A stretch of DNA of 64,000 nucleotides from Pyronema omphalodes (GCA_024516155.1 JAJJXM010000061.1:186001-250000), one strand, 5' to 3'. Shown: positions 1-12,384, numbered from the stretch's first letter. Numbers and translations are program-made. Notes: generated by a model from the letters alone, not told the origin.

Positions 1-259
1 ACGCAAAGTTTGCGCTGACACTTTCAATATGACATCATGAAAATATATATCGCTAACCAAGGAGCAAATTTAAAAGAATCATGCAGTTACTTGTAGCAAC
101 TGGCTTTCTACGGATGACTCTTGGGCTGATTGAATCACTTGGCGTACTTAGTCTCTGAGGGTACTTGAGAATCGCCATGCTTACTATGGAGTGTGTTTAC
201 GGCACTTGTTGGCTATAACTGCCTATTTTTGGCATCGAAGACGATCTGTGCATTTGAAA

Positions 260-420
260 TCCATCTCCAGGATTCGGGTAAACGCTGCCATTCCGTAGCT
301 TTTGAAACCAGTCTGACAACCCAACAAGGCTTTTTCACCAACCCCCTCTTCAGCCTAGGGTACTTTTGTCATGGTTCTGTTAGTTTTGAATGGGGCGTTT
401 CTGGATATCTGTAAAATCTG
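260..420 (-). pseudogene. methyltransferase C-terminal relic (copy C)
   Basis: This short stretch resembles the C-terminal part of the intact methyltransferase gene at 2076-3250, on the same strand. The block around 262-310 lines up with 2148-2197, and the block around 370-412 lines up with 2278-2320. No reading frame covering the domain survives, and nothing upstream of it could be recognised. It is a fragment left by an old duplication. The match was made by eye. Confidence 0.5.
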
Positions 421-2075
421 CAGACACCATCGAATTTCTCCACAATTTCAGAGTTCAGAGAGGTCGGTTAATCTTCGCTAGCGAGTTCCGTAGGTATCCC
501 AATAGTGTCTTCAACCCGTTGTTGGATTGCTTAGTTTGATCGGAGTGTGTAATAAGTGTAGGTTAAAAAATTTCAACATAAGTACCCGGTTTGGCGTATC
601 TGTTACATTGGTATAATCCCGTCTTTTGTTCGAATTTTGGGCCGACCCACCGCTAATGCGGTTAATGCTGATCAGGTACTGGAGTATGTAGAATATACGT
701 TATTCGCGATCAAGATACTTGTAAAATAACTGCCGGTGTATAGAAATGAGACGAAGTCTACTTTCTGAAGAGTATCTTGCAGCCGCAGATACTGTTCTGC
801 ATGACCAATACTTACATGTGAGCAGCTTCTGCTTCTCGGGCTGTGATATCTGATACATAATACAGCGTAAATTCCTGACGCTTATATTGAGACAATGTCT
901 TTTAGCATTATTCATTCCTGGTCGCTGAGAGATCGTTACCGTGTGTTGGCATTCCCTTCGGACCCACATCGAGCAAGACAGTGCGAATATCAATTTCTTG
1001 ATAGCGCGGAACGTTTTTGTTTTTTTCGTCATGTGTAATACATGATTTACTTCAAGTTATGGTATTCTATCCTCAGAAAATAAGGCTTGGTCTTCGGAAT
1101 ACAATAACAGGATGCCTTAACTCGTGGAAAATCTTTGGCACTATCTGCACAGCATTTCCTTGGCCTGTGACAGAGTACACCAAAGATACTGTGATTTCAG
1201 TCAGCGCCAGTTTAATAAAAGTGATAAACAAACCTTCCAAACTCATACAAAAGTGATACATGGCGCTTCCTAACTTTTATATGCACGGTTTATACAGATG
1301 GCGAAGGAATTATGGTGTGCTAGAATCTGCAATACTGTGCGCACATATTTTAGAAATAAAACTTATGTCATTTAATGCAGTAGTATGGCACGGACCGTCG
1401 AAATTTAGCTCCTTCCTGTCAAGAACATTCCAGTCGGCGTCATCGGAGCATTGCCTGTCACTCGTCTCCCAAGCAAATTGCATGTCTGGGCAAGCTGATT
1501 AGCTCACAATCTTTTTCGCACGAGTAGCATTTATGAAATGGAAATTTAGTATCTTGCGTTTCTGATATCATCAACTGCATACCGGTGTCGCATTACGAGG
1601 TAAATAAGCAACAATAAGCATGCAAAGACCCGCCAGACACGCTTTTTAGCGCCACATTCATCATTACTAGAATTTTCGTACCCATCGGGCGAAAATGTAG
1701 AAGCACGACAAGTAATTATGATAAGATATCGCAACAATAATTCACACCGCAGTTTCAGACGCATACCCTGCTACTATGATGTCATCCCGCAGCCAGAGTT
1801 AAGTTGGATTATCCGACGTACTCGCTTTTATATGATGTCCCCTCCCCCCTCCCCCTGCCCCTCTTACAAAACATTATACTAGAAGTTACAATATCCATTT
1901 ACTTGAACCCGCAATGCAAAACCCGTGAAACCGTATATATAGAAAAGTAAGTTTATTCGCGCCTTCGTTCTCCACACCGTCGCGTTGACGTTGTCATTGG
2001 TTTTTTACCGTATACACGATGGCTAGATTCAATCATGATTAGAAAAGTTCAGGGTGCTTAGATGAGAGACACTAA
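421..2075. other. intergenic, no gene seen
   Basis: Only short, non-conserved open frames occur here and none resembles a known domain. A pyrimidine-rich tract lies near 1842-1863. The stretch may contain more decayed duplicate sequence, but I could not align it to anything in the window. Confidence 0.5.
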
Positions 2076-3250
2076 CTATACGCAATAGATATGATAATTC
2101 TTATTTAGAGAGTCGAGGTGCGCGCGCTCACATATCTCGTGTACCTGTTGATTACTCATTCCCAGGACCCGAGTGAATGCCGCCATCCCATAACTTTCGA
2201 ACACACCATCCGCGTGTAAGAGCGTCATCGCTCCAATCTTTTTTAGCTTCGGGTCCTTAGGCCACGGTCCAACGGGTTCTGCTGCTCTGAATGTCTGGAT
2301 ATCTTCGAATCCGGCTTCTTGAAGAAGGTTCTTTAGGAACTTTTCATCCACAATCTCACGGCCCATCCTTCTCATGGACTCTCTCAGGTACTCTACATAT
2401 ATCTTGAGGCCATTATCAGCCTTCATAGTACCGTCGTCGCAGTAAGCTTTGATCTCCATCTCACTTAGCTCAACGTAACCTCCCGGAACAGTGCAACTAA
2501 GAGAAATTGTTCAGCCTTGGCGCATAAAAATACGCAATTACTTGTTATCATGACATACCGCATCATTTGAGCCATTAGGTGCTTCCAATTGCTCACTCCA
2601 GCGCTAATATTTCTTGCGTGGATGTAATCAAACGAATTCTGCTACACGAATCAGCGTGAACTTTGGGAATATTGTGATTCGCCATTGATACCAGCCATAC
2701 ATTCTGAAAGGTCCAATTTAGCATTGCGTCATCCACCTCGAATCGACTATTCCATAGATGTAAGCTTGCTGCATCATCGCTAATCTCATAGGAGTTCATG
2801 AATCTCACCAATTTGCAGGTATCCATTTCGGTTGTATTGGACTGATGTCCGTCCCTATCACAACTGCCATCGGGTATTTATCCGCCATGTCAATCGCCCA
2901 TATCCCTGTTCCTGTTCCAACATCCAATATTCGTCGTGGTTTTTTGAGTGGTGCTTTATGTAGGTCGTCATCCCATGTTAACCTCATAATTTCATGATGA
3001 AAATCCAGTCGATCTCGTTCCTTTTTATCCATTGGTAAAAGATATTTATCTTTGCCATAATATGAATGGTATTGCCTTCCGTTCTCGAAAAAGTATTGGC
3101 TGAAACTTGATGATAGACTTGCTGTGCTAGTGTCATATCCTGACGAATTGTAGTCCTCATCTTCGGGCTTCTCAAGCTTCAGTCACTAGTCAGTCACGGT
3201 CTTAAGCGCGTCAATCTGAGACTTACCACTGTTGGATCGACTTCGAGCAT
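2076..3250 (-). CDS. SAM-dependent methyltransferase, UMTA/LaeA-like
   Basis: Five exons give a 313-residue protein: 3250-3227, 3176-2809, 2746-2701, 2641-2559 and 2496-2076, with introns of 50, 62, 59 and 62 nt and phases that all close. The start ATG at 3250 gives MLEVDPTV before intron 1. The protein carries the family hallmarks ENGRQYHSY (about residues 39-47), the SAM-binding motif DVGTGTGIW (about 93-101), the GTDISPIQP strand, and CTVPGGYVEL before the C-terminal half. The length suits the fungal methyltransferase family that includes the secondary-metabolism regulator LaeA; most members act on unidentified small molecules. No biosynthetic cluster is visible beside it. Three decayed relatives lie within 4 kb on the same strand, so it looks like the survivor of a local expansion. 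Substrate unknown. Confidence 0.85.
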
Positions 3251-3644
3251 CATTCCAGATGTCATGGTGTGTAGAGAGTACGTACGCAGTGAGAACTGGA
3301 GAATACTTGCGCAATGAAATATGGGAAGCTCGCGTGGATAAATAGTAGGTTACACCGAAGTTGTCGTTCAAATATTGTAAAAGGCTTCTGAGCGGCACAG
3401 GCGGGTGGTTGACAAAAATGGCAGATAACGTTACATCGAAGGTAGGTATAAAGTCGTATAGTAATCCTTTCTTTAGGACGCACTTACTTATCACTCGCAT
3501 ATTTGTGGCTGCCGGTGGCGTCAAGCTGCGATGTTTAACATTGAGTAGCGTTTCAGCTCGCGAAGATCACAGGCCATCTCTGGATGCACACTCGTATGGT
3601 CCATAAGGTTTATCCAAGCCACGTTCTAAATTAAGTGCAGAATG

Positions 3645-3661
3645 CCCCCCCCCCCCCCCCC
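3645..3661 (+). repeat. poly(C) run, 17 nt
   Basis: An uninterrupted run of 17 C lies in the spacer upstream of the methyltransferase start. It is the only long G/C homopolymer in the first 24 kb. Confidence 0.9.
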
Positions 3662-4139
3662 GAATCTTACCGGTGGTGCACCGACAATCGGATCCAAGGG
3701 AAAGTGCAAAAAGGCATACAATCTTGGCGAGACCTTGTTCAAAAGGAAACGTGGCGTACGGATACAGCAAAGCAAGGTCTTTCACAAGTTCAATACACTT
3801 TGGCTGATCGAGTGACTCCTTGTGAGAATAATACAGGTCAACAACACGGCGCGATCACGTAGGCGAGATTTCGAATTTGTACGCGCAGCGAAGATCAAAA
3901 CTGCACGTCTTTCGCCGAAACGCCCTACATTTGGAGAATTGCTTCGATATTTACGGGGAATAAAGTGTCCCGTTACACAAACTTAAGCGCATATTATCTA
4001 CCTTCCGCCGGGTTTCTACTAAAGGCTCGATAAATAATGTGCGGTCATCACACGCCCGTAACGCCAGCAAAGGTGTGCACTTACCAAGTCGTATAAAACA
4101 GAAGTTTTAGTCCTCTCTGTCGCCTTGTCGGCTTCGTAT

Positions 4140-4960
4140 ATACTCCCTGCTTTCTCCATGCATTTTCATTACCCTGGTAAGCGCCGCCATTTCATAACGA
4201 TCTGCAGGTGGATTATGTCGGCATACATCAACGCCATCGCCCCAATTCTCTTAATCTCCGGGTTCCTAGGCCATGGACCGACATGCTTTTGTGTTTATAG
4301 CACTTGGATCTCGAACCCAGATTCCTCGAGCGGCCTCCGCATGCAGTCCATGTGCAAAAATAGCCATCTCATTTTCTTCATTGACGCTTGTAGGCAGTCA
4401 CAGAAACCTTCGAACCATTCTGAGTTGTCATTGTACCGCCGCCGCAATGAAATTCGATCTCGATTTCCATTAACTCTGCGTAAGCTTCGGGGTCGAGACA
4501 TTTCATTATCTCAGACATACTGCCCTGCCGACTACTGATACCAGCCGCGATATTTCTTCAATAGATGCATTCGAACGAGCTCTAGATCAATGCGGCATTT
4601 CTTCATTAAACAAGTATCGGTTAATGATAGGACTCTGCTACTTTCTTGCCAATTGGAAACTTCAATTGATCATAGACTCTTCCACCTCAACCTGTTAGTT
4701 GCTGGATATCCAGATTGGCTGTATTGGGCTGAGATTCATATCAACGATCTACGCCATAGGGTTTTTCTGCCATACCGGTTGCCCAGATTCCCGTACCAAG
4801 ACCGAGATCCAGTTTTTTAAGTGCATAAATCGGACTTTTAAGAAGCTTTTTATTTTAGATACGACGAAGGCTTTCGTGGTGCAGATTGCAAGTCTAAAAG
4901 TGTATGTTAGATTAAGGATCAAAACGATGAACCGGCATGAGTGATTTACCAATCTTTTCT
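4140..4960 (-). pseudogene. decayed methyltransferase paralogue (copy A)
   Basis: This locus aligns along most of its length with the intact gene at 2076-3250, same strand. Matching blocks are 4150-4290 to 2150-2265, 4470-4490 to 2462-2482, 4545-4575 to 2600-2632, and 4690-4840 to 2805-2950, which holds the degenerate SAM-binding region. Frames are broken by many substitutions and indels, so no product is expected. Spacing shows the intact gene's intron 3 is kept, while the sequences flanking its introns 2 and 4 are joined directly. The copy therefore came from a paralogue with different introns. Confidence 0.7.
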
Positions 4961-6109
4961 CTTCTTGTTTATTTAAATGAGGCGTTTGTATGTACTGTAG
5001 GACGCATGGCAGCGACAGCCATGTTCGAAAATGTATTCGTGAACAGAGGACGGCAGGCTTGCGTTACTTGTATGATAACCGACTGAGAAGTATTCCTCGT
5101 CTTGGACCTCACCCAGCTAGGGTTAAACAGGCAATTGAAAAAAAATATAAAGTAATGTTAAATGATAAAAGACGTACCTCTGGGACTTAGATCGGCGTTT
5201 CCCCAATTATTCCACGGCTAGGGATTATCGGCGTTTTGTAGAGTAAGAAGTAAGTTATACACAGTGGGGGATGTCTGCCCATATAGCGTTTCTGTTTAGA
5301 CTGAAATACGATGCCCTACACTACTCTTCTCAAATATCACAAATATTCGATGCACATGAGAGATACCGGCGTCACAAATTGGAACGCACAACCGAAAAGA
5401 CGATTTCGATCTTAGATTAGTAGGTTTACAAACTAACTGTGGACATCCAAACGCTGGTTGCTTGCACTTAGTCTCTACGGTGTCTGTTTTTCGCGTAGTC
5501 CGTTGTTCTAATAGTTTGACTTTTATACCAATCTTCAGCGCGTTTATGCATAAAGTTTCTATACTTTTCAATGGCTCCTTGTAACTCAGTGTCGGATACC
5601 GTTAAATGTAAAAAAAAAAATGTAAAATACTGGCTTGTATTTTTTCATGCAATTGATTCTCCAACATGGACTTGATTAGGTCCCGAGGTACAGCTGTTGC
5701 CGTGCACGGGGAGCTTTCTATAAATCGGGTGGCGTCTGTAGTAAGGATTGGAAGCGAAGTTGGTCAGCTGAGTGCCGCAAACCAGTATCCTAGAAAAGGA
5801 ATCTAATTTTCTCGGATGTCTTTTGGAATTTTCATACTCGCTCAGGCAAGGTGACTGGAACACGGCCAACAGCTGACAAAATAGATTTAGATTCATACAT
5901 TAAAAGAACGACTATACAACCCAAAACAAAGAAAATACCGCATAGTTATTCCTGGAGCTTTTTATATAACAGGCCCGGTTGTTGGATTTTGTTGTACCAG
6001 TTCCCAGAACCTGGGGTAATAATAAAGAAAGATTCACTCAATAAGTTGAGTACGTATGGTAATACTTATTGAGATCGGCAGCGCGTGTTGCATTACATAT
6101 TTCTTTTTT
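4961..6109. other. intergenic, no gene seen
   Basis: There are only short open frames without recognisable domains. A 46-codon frame near 5671 begins MDLIRSRG on the plus strand but has no supporting context. Confidence 0.4.
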
Positions 6110-6605
6110 TCGGCATTGATGTCCATGACCAGGACAAGAGTAAAAAGCCTCCATCCCATAACTTTGCCAGGCAGGTTTTCTGTGAAACATCAACATCTCT
6201 CTAATTTTCTTCAATTTGGATTCTTTTGTCGTGCATCTATCCGATCAATTGCCTTAGAGGTGGTCATATCCTCTTATCTCGCCTTCCCCAAATTGCCTTC
6301 AGAAATGGAATATCCGGATCAACGCTTCCGCTCTTTACTATTGACTCTTTTAGGGAACCGCAAGTGATTTTCTTGGTGCCATCTGCTCAACTGTGTTATC
6401 GTCGCATGGGACTGCAAGCTTTATAACTTCATTGTGCAAACCAAGTCTAGTAAGAGTGACCATTTCCAACCAAGTGCCACCCATAACCATTGATCGAGAA
6501 GCCTGTATTTCTTTGTGATTCTTTTCAGTCGGAATATTGTATTTATCCATACCATAGTACGAGTAATATCAGAGTCCATTCCTGAAAAGAGATTGGAAAT
6601 TAAAC
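6110..6605 (-). pseudogene. decayed methyltransferase paralogue with core deletion (copy B)
   Basis: The 6130-6440 part resembles the C-terminal exon of the intact methyltransferase, including a CATCCCATAACTTT block near 6155. The 6470-6600 part resembles the N-terminal exon: the minus-strand reading gives a degraded YYSYYGMDKYNIP, where the intact gene has YHSYYGKDKYLLP. The two halves are adjacent, so the catalytic core with the SAM motif is missing. Same orientation as the intact gene. Confidence 0.65.
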
Positions 6606-8161
6606 GACGAAAGGCACGAAGGGCTGGTGTTATCATCAGCGGACGTGCAATCTTTATACTGAGGGATTTCAAGCTTAGTAAGTTCGCTAGAGCAGTAAGT
6701 GAATCATACTCAATATTGTACATCTCCCAGTGGAATTAATCAACTTCGATCATAGCGTTCTCAGTATACCGTTGATAAAAATTGATGATGCGGTTTAATT
6801 GACGCAGACACAATAGCGCAGATTCCTTCTGCATTAGCCGTACAAACTAAATATGTAGTGTCTTCTGCCGCCACCAAATAACAAAAAAGAAGAAAAAAAA
6901 AGAGAGAGAGAGATAGAAGATAAAAACAAGCCTTTGTGTCCAAAGTAGTTTGTCAGATGATTTCAACCCTGTAATAAAAGCGGTAGATATTTGGATGGTG
7001 CTGCTCGTTCGGCTCGTCGATTGGAGATGGAATTAATTTACTGACCTGGGGTACTAATACCGATTCCAACAAGCTGTTGTTGTGCTGCACTTTGTCATAG
7101 TTCTATTTGGTACAACCCAGTACTATCAACACGGCTTGCTTTATATATATTGAATTATGAAAAACAAACGTGACTGTTGTAACGTTATCATCATGGATAT
7201 TTGTTCAACCTGCGAAGAAACAGGGAGGTTGGCTGTGATATGTATGCGGAATGTGACACGCGCGCGGCAGGAGCAATAATACAATACCTTGATCTAATCA
7301 AAATTCGAATGAGTACAGCGGTCTTTAGCTTTCCCAAATCAAAACTTTCACCCACGTCGTGTCTTCTCTTCTGCTCTTAATGGACGAAAGGAGGGCCTTC
7401 TGCGGTACCGCCTTAAAGATATCAAGATTATTCGTGAATTTGAGACGGTAAATTGGAGATGAGTTGTTGATGAAATGGAAAGTTGGCTTCGACCTGTTGA
7501 CAGAATGGATGCATGTGGAAAACAAATAATTAGTGAGGTATTAACTGTACATCATGATATAAGTGGCAATTGCATCAGTATCGTAGCCAACCTTATTTAT
7601 TTAGCAGACAAATCTCCCAACTCCATAATTGACAGTAATTCTGATACTGCACGGAGACCATGACCAAGCAGCAAGTATTATTAAATTTCATGAGCACATG
7701 CTTAGATTTCCTACATGTACTAGATTGGTTGGCCTTCATGACGTCAGAATAGGTAATGCTCCAAATCTACAATAAAGTTTAATATATGCATAGCGGTGAA
7801 TTATCAGTCATCTGTGGTTACAAAAATACATAAGGGCAGACATGCAGTAGAACATCATTTATTTTTGATTTTGATGTATTCTCTATGTTATATCACCGTG
7901 TTAACTACTATCGATGCCAATGAATAAACCAACTCGTTAAATCGTATACAAGAAAGTCTTTCCTGTTCTACACACTAGGAATTGGAATTGAACGTCGTGT
8001 GTTCCCGTCAAAAATATGATCGACGAAGCTACGTTATAGACGCGTCCCGGAAGTATTGTGCGCTAAAATTTCGTGATGACACGTTCGCATTTCCAGCGTT
8101 GCGCCTAGACTCCACCTCACACAACCCCACCTTCAAGTGTATCGTGAAGCTACATTGCACA
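6606..8161. other. intergenic, no gene seen
   Basis: The stretch is AT-rich with only short frames. It must contain the promoter and leader of the SRP68 gene. A purine tract lies at about 6882-6925. The short frames at 7325-7663 do not resemble a known domain. Confidence 0.4.
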
Positions 8162-10018
8162 ATGGATATCACCGACTTCTTCTACAGCAAACGACAGGAA
8201 GGCCTCTTGGTCGGCGACTACAATGCGTACCGGCATATGTGCAAACGCCGCCTGGCAACTCTCCGGAAACGTCTCGGCCTCGCCAACACGAAGAAGCGTT
8301 ACGATCGCGATGCTCAGGCCGTGATCACCTCCGAGCACATTGCGAAGGACAAGAGGTTCGCCAGCTCCATCACAACTTCTACTCATTTTTAACTCTAATC
8401 TTTGTAGCCATGTACAGCTCCTCATCCTCCGTTCCGAGCGTTCCTGGGCCCATGCGATGTTTCTCAAATCCTTGTCCGAGGACACAGCTACCACCGGCGC
8501 GACGCGAAAGCAGATTGTTTCCCGCTTTAACAAAGCCCAGAAGCTAGCCTTCGAGCTCGTCCGTCTTCTCGACACTCCCGAATCCACCGCTACATCCAAG
8601 GATATTCTCGAGGCCACTGCCTACGCCTCATCTCTAAAGGGTCTCGAAGCTTTCGAGCTAAAGCACTGGGAGGATGCTCTCAAAGCTTTTGGTGTTGCTA
8701 GAACTGTCTACACTGTCCTATATGGCACCACCAAGAGCGAAGTCTTCACTGAGCAGCTACAGGCCACCGTCGAGCCCAGTATCCGCTACTGTGCCTACCA
8801 GCTCCAGCTTCCCCGTGGAATGGACGTAGCTACTATCGCCCGCCAGTACTTCCCTAAGGATGAATCACCAAAGATCGTCGAGGAATTGGAGAAGCTTGAT
8901 CCCCAGGCTTTCGCAGACCAGATGGATGTCGACGCCCCTGCTGCTGGGATGGTTACCTCTGTTTCATGGCGTGGAAGGACAGCTGCTGTCGAGGAGGCCG
9001 ACATCTCCATTGCTCTCCATACTGCTCAGACTGCCGAAGCTGTCTACAATTCTCAGGACCAGCAAGGATCCACTGATGCCTTTGACGCAGTATTGTTGGC
9101 ATGGCAGGATGCCGTTGATGCTACTAGAAAAGCTATTGATGAGAGACAGGCAGAGGGTATTTCCAATGCCGACCAGAAGATGCAGAACCTTCACATGACC
9201 TGGACCGTGGTGAACTATGCCATGATCTGTTGGCGTGTAGGACGTAACAGGGTGATGATTTCCAACATCATGGCACCAAAGAAGAGTAAGAAGGGCGGGG
9301 AGGTTGTTTCCGAGGAAGTCTCCTCCAAGAAGATTGGCCATCTCAAGGAGGAGATTGCACTATACGATGCCATTCTCCAGGTACTTTTTTCCAAAATTAA
9401 CTGAAAATGAAATGAATCCAGCTAACCCCTACCCAGAGTTTAGACCAAATCTCTCTTCTCCCCGGAGTTGCAGCTGACGAGACCTTCACTACCGAATTAA
9501 ACGCCAAAGCCTCCTACTTCCGCGCTCTCCGCACCTCCTCCATTGCCGCCTCCCATGTCCTTCTCAACAACCTTCGTAACGCATTAGCCCTTTATGCTCG
9601 TGCATCTCAGCACATCACCTCCGCCATTCCTCATCTCCCATCTGGGCCTTCTGACCCTTCCCACGCCGGTCTCGCCGTTCCTCCTGCCTCTGCCCAAGAT
9701 CTCCAGAAGTTATTGACCGGCCAAGTAGCTCGTTACAGAGCACTTGTAGAGATGGAGCAAATGGCAGCAAAGGCAGGAGAGCAGCCAGGAACAGTACTAG
9801 ATCGCCTCAATGAGTGGCCTGAGAAGGTTGACTTCCAGAAAGGCATTGCGGAATGGCCTCCGAGAGTTCAGCCGGTACCAGTTAAACCTGTGTTCTTGGA
9901 TATTGCTTGGAACTTTATTGAATATCCTGGTGCAGAGACTAGGGCGGAGAAGGAACAAGAGAGAGAGACACAGCATAAGAGAGGTGGTTCATTGCTTGGA
10001 AGGCTGTGGGGACGGTAG
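8162..10018 (+). CDS. srp68: signal recognition particle subunit SRP68
   Basis: Three exons (8162-8355, 8408-9380, 9437-10018; introns 52 and 56 nt) give 582 residues. SRP68 binds SRP RNA with SRP72 and is needed for co-translational targeting to the ER. The N-terminus, MDITDFFYSKRQEGLLVGDY then RRLATLRKRLG, and the later LLILRSERSWAHAM helix are characteristic of the SRP68 RNA-binding domain; the rest is helical, TPR-like. The C-terminal part contains FLDIAWNFIEYP and ends in a basic tail (GGSLLGRLWGR). The ATG at 8162 is chosen because the frame upstream has no conserved sequence. Exon 1 joins exon 2 within an AAG-AGC junction, restoring the family pattern. Expected as a constitutive single-copy gene. 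Confidence 0.93.
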
Positions 10019-10469
10019 ATGGAATTGGTGCTCAGGGCTTTGGAGTGTACGGGGAAATATACTCTGGACATGGATGTGGGAATAGTGGGTGATGTAATTG
10101 AAAATTGAGGTAGTATCCCGCAGTTGTGAATGGGAATCAGGTGTGTATGTCTGATGATAAAATTTAGATAATTTTAGGCGGCGTTGGGGAAAAAAGATTT
10201 ACTGTGACTGTTCCTTATTGTTTTTCAAGCGAGTGTTCAGTTGGAAATGTTACAAATGTAGCGCGTTGGTGCACTGGAAAGCTTGTCCCTGACTTACAGC
10301 ACATCTCATGCATAGATAGTACTCATCACTTGACAAGTCACTGATTTCAAATACTACGAGAACATCATTTTCATTCCAAGTAGGCCCGGTGCAGACGAAG
10401 CTTCCGTGGAGTTGTTGATACAATAAAATGGTAATTATATAAGCTAACGGTAGCACACTAATATACAAA
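10019..10469. other. SRP68 3' flank
   Basis: Between the SRP68 stop and the first tRNA-Lys gene no coding sequence is visible. It presumably carries the SRP68 3' UTR and polyadenylation site, whose position cannot be fixed from sequence. Confidence 0.5.
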
Positions 10470-10542
10470 GCCTCGCTAGCTCAATCGGTAGAGCGTCAGA
10501 CTCTTAATCTGAAGGTTGCGGGTTCGACCCCCGCGTGGGGCT
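10470..10542 (+). tRNA. tRNA-Lys(CTT)
   Basis: A 73-nt intronless cloverleaf. The acceptor GCCTCGC pairs with GTGGGGC, the anticodon stem is TCAGA/TCTGA around loop CTCTTAA with anticodon CTT at 10503-10505, and the T loop reads TTCGACC. A nearly identical copy lies on the opposite strand at 11527-11599. Confidence 0.95.
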
Positions 10543-11526
10543 TTCCTTTTGTTTTTACCGTCTCTATCCAGTCTTTCTAAGCTCTGTCCTCCATATTAGT
10601 ACGCGCTTATTATTCATTTGCTTTTTGTCAATCCTCTTCTCCGGAGTAACACTGTTCCGAATTGCCGCGTACCCACAAACCACTCCCTAGGGTGTGTCTA
10701 GTTTGGTTTCCAACCAGCATCGAAATCGTCGGGATTGGTTGTCAGGTGTTGTATATTTGATTTTTCTGACTGAGACAGTCAGACGTTGTTGGTTTCTTTG
10801 GATTTCTTTGGGTTCCTTTGATGTACTTTGGTTCGCAAGAAAGTGTAGCCGACGGAGACTCATCTATTCGATTGTATGTACGCCACAAATGGTCGGATTG
10901 TTCAGCCGAGTGATATGTGCTAAAGCAAGCCATGTTTCATATCCTGAAGTGTTGTCGAATCGCTTAGATCGTATAAAGTCTAGAATAGACGCGTATGCAG
11001 AGCGACAGCAAACTGTCTAAAACCTATGTATGATAATTTCAGCTCAAGCCATATTTGCCATCATAATTAAATGTATGCATTAACTGAAACAAATCAAGGG
11101 CCTGTAAGAAAGCTGCAGAATATACCAAATATGCAGTCCTAATAGAAATTCCTCGGCCCCCACTGTATCCGTCAGTAATTAGCCATCCTATATACTTGTG
11201 TACAAGTGTACAAGAGTAAATCCGGTACTCCGCTGTATCACTACGTGTGGATTTTTTTTTTCTCTCCATGCAACAGGGAATGTCGAGGATGCACCAAATG
11301 TCTCTCGATGATTGCTGTACCTTGTCCTGGGAATACTCTATTGCTGCACCGTTGCTACATATATGGCTGTGAATATTATATTGGTTACACCCTACTGGAC
11401 ACAACCAGAGAGTGCACATATCAATTATCGATTCTGGGTAAAAAGACCTGACATTTGGGATCATTGCGCAAGAACATATTGGGACCATACCCCTGAAAAG
11501 AAATATCGCCGAGGAGCAAAAAGGAT
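10543..11526. other. spacer between inverted tRNA-Lys genes
   Basis: About 1 kb separates the two convergent tRNA-Lys genes. No convincing coding region is seen; the open frames on both strands are short and lack domains. Confidence 0.5.
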
Positions 11527-11599
11527 AGCCCCACGCGGGGGTCGAACCCGCAACCTTCAGATTAAGAGTCTAACGCTCTACCGATTGAGCTAGCGAGGC
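11527..11599 (-). tRNA. tRNA-Lys(CTT)
   Basis: Reverse-complement copy of the tRNA-Lys at 10470, with the same acceptor, T arm and CTT anticodon. It appears to differ only at the base preceding the anticodon stem (GCGTTAGAC here, GCGTCAGAC there). The two genes point at each other across about 1 kb. Confidence 0.94.
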
Positions 11600-12312
11600 T
11601 ATTGATATTGAGGGTAATATATATGGCCATATGTTTGTAATAGAAGTACTGGCTACATTGCTAGGAAGCATGACGTTACGTCGATGTGCCGGAGCTTGAT
11701 TGTCGATAACGACGCTTGGGTAGTGGCGGATGTATGGTAGTAGAGGACTAAGATGCGATAGAAGGACGATAGAAGGACGCGGCTTACGATGAATATGTAA
11801 TGGGAGATATGGAACGTAACGAGATGAGGCCGAAGCTACACAGGTCATTAGTGATTTGAAGAAGGACTCGGATAGCATTACGGATAATGTTGTCTTTCAA
11901 GAAAGCTGTCATGGAGATGGAGAACAAGAACGACGGAGAAATCGGCGGTGACAGTAGGGTGATGAAAGTGAAGGAGGGGTAATAGCGGTCGTCATAGCAG
12001 GCCTGCCTTAAGGCACAAGGCAACCCATTCCCAATTCAACGCCGACTAAACGTGGCAACAGCTCAAGCTGGAGGCTGCAGCGCCTATCTCTAGCTCAATT
12101 GTTTCCACACACGTGCGCGCTACTTGAGCCAGGTAGAGGATCACAAAGTCATATGTAGTGATAATTAGTGATGTTCACGGTTATAATCCACAAAATACAT
12201 TGATCAATAACCTTCATTAATTTATGCTCTCAGCGCTCACTGTTGTCAACATAGTGAATCGCTAATCAAGTTTTTGTGATCATTATTGACTAGCTGGCTA
12301 ATCTCTAGCATA
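11600..12312. other. intergenic, no gene seen
   Basis: No gene-like frame. The stretch holds degenerate purine-rich sequence around 11740-11990. Confidence 0.4.
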
Positions 12313-12384
12313 GACTCCGTGGCGCAAGGGTAGCGCATCTGATTCCAGTCCAGAAGGTTGCGCGTTCAAATCGCGTCGGGGTCA
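12313..12384 (+). tRNA. tRNA-Trp(CCA)
   Basis: A 72-nt intronless tRNA. The acceptor GACTCCG pairs with CGGGGTC, discriminator A, anticodon CCA within loop TTCCAGT. The anticodon stem TCTGA/CCAGA has an A-C mismatch at its loop-closing pair, which is unusual and could mean weakened function. Confidence 0.85.

Noticed and set aside
8150..8617. 155-codon minus-strand frame
   Set aside because: It is antisense to SRP68 exons 1 and 2.
11312..11593. Plus-strand 93-codon frame ending in RIAPRGGRTRNLQIKSLT
   Set aside because: The C-terminal part is the antisense of tRNA-Lys at 11527-11599.
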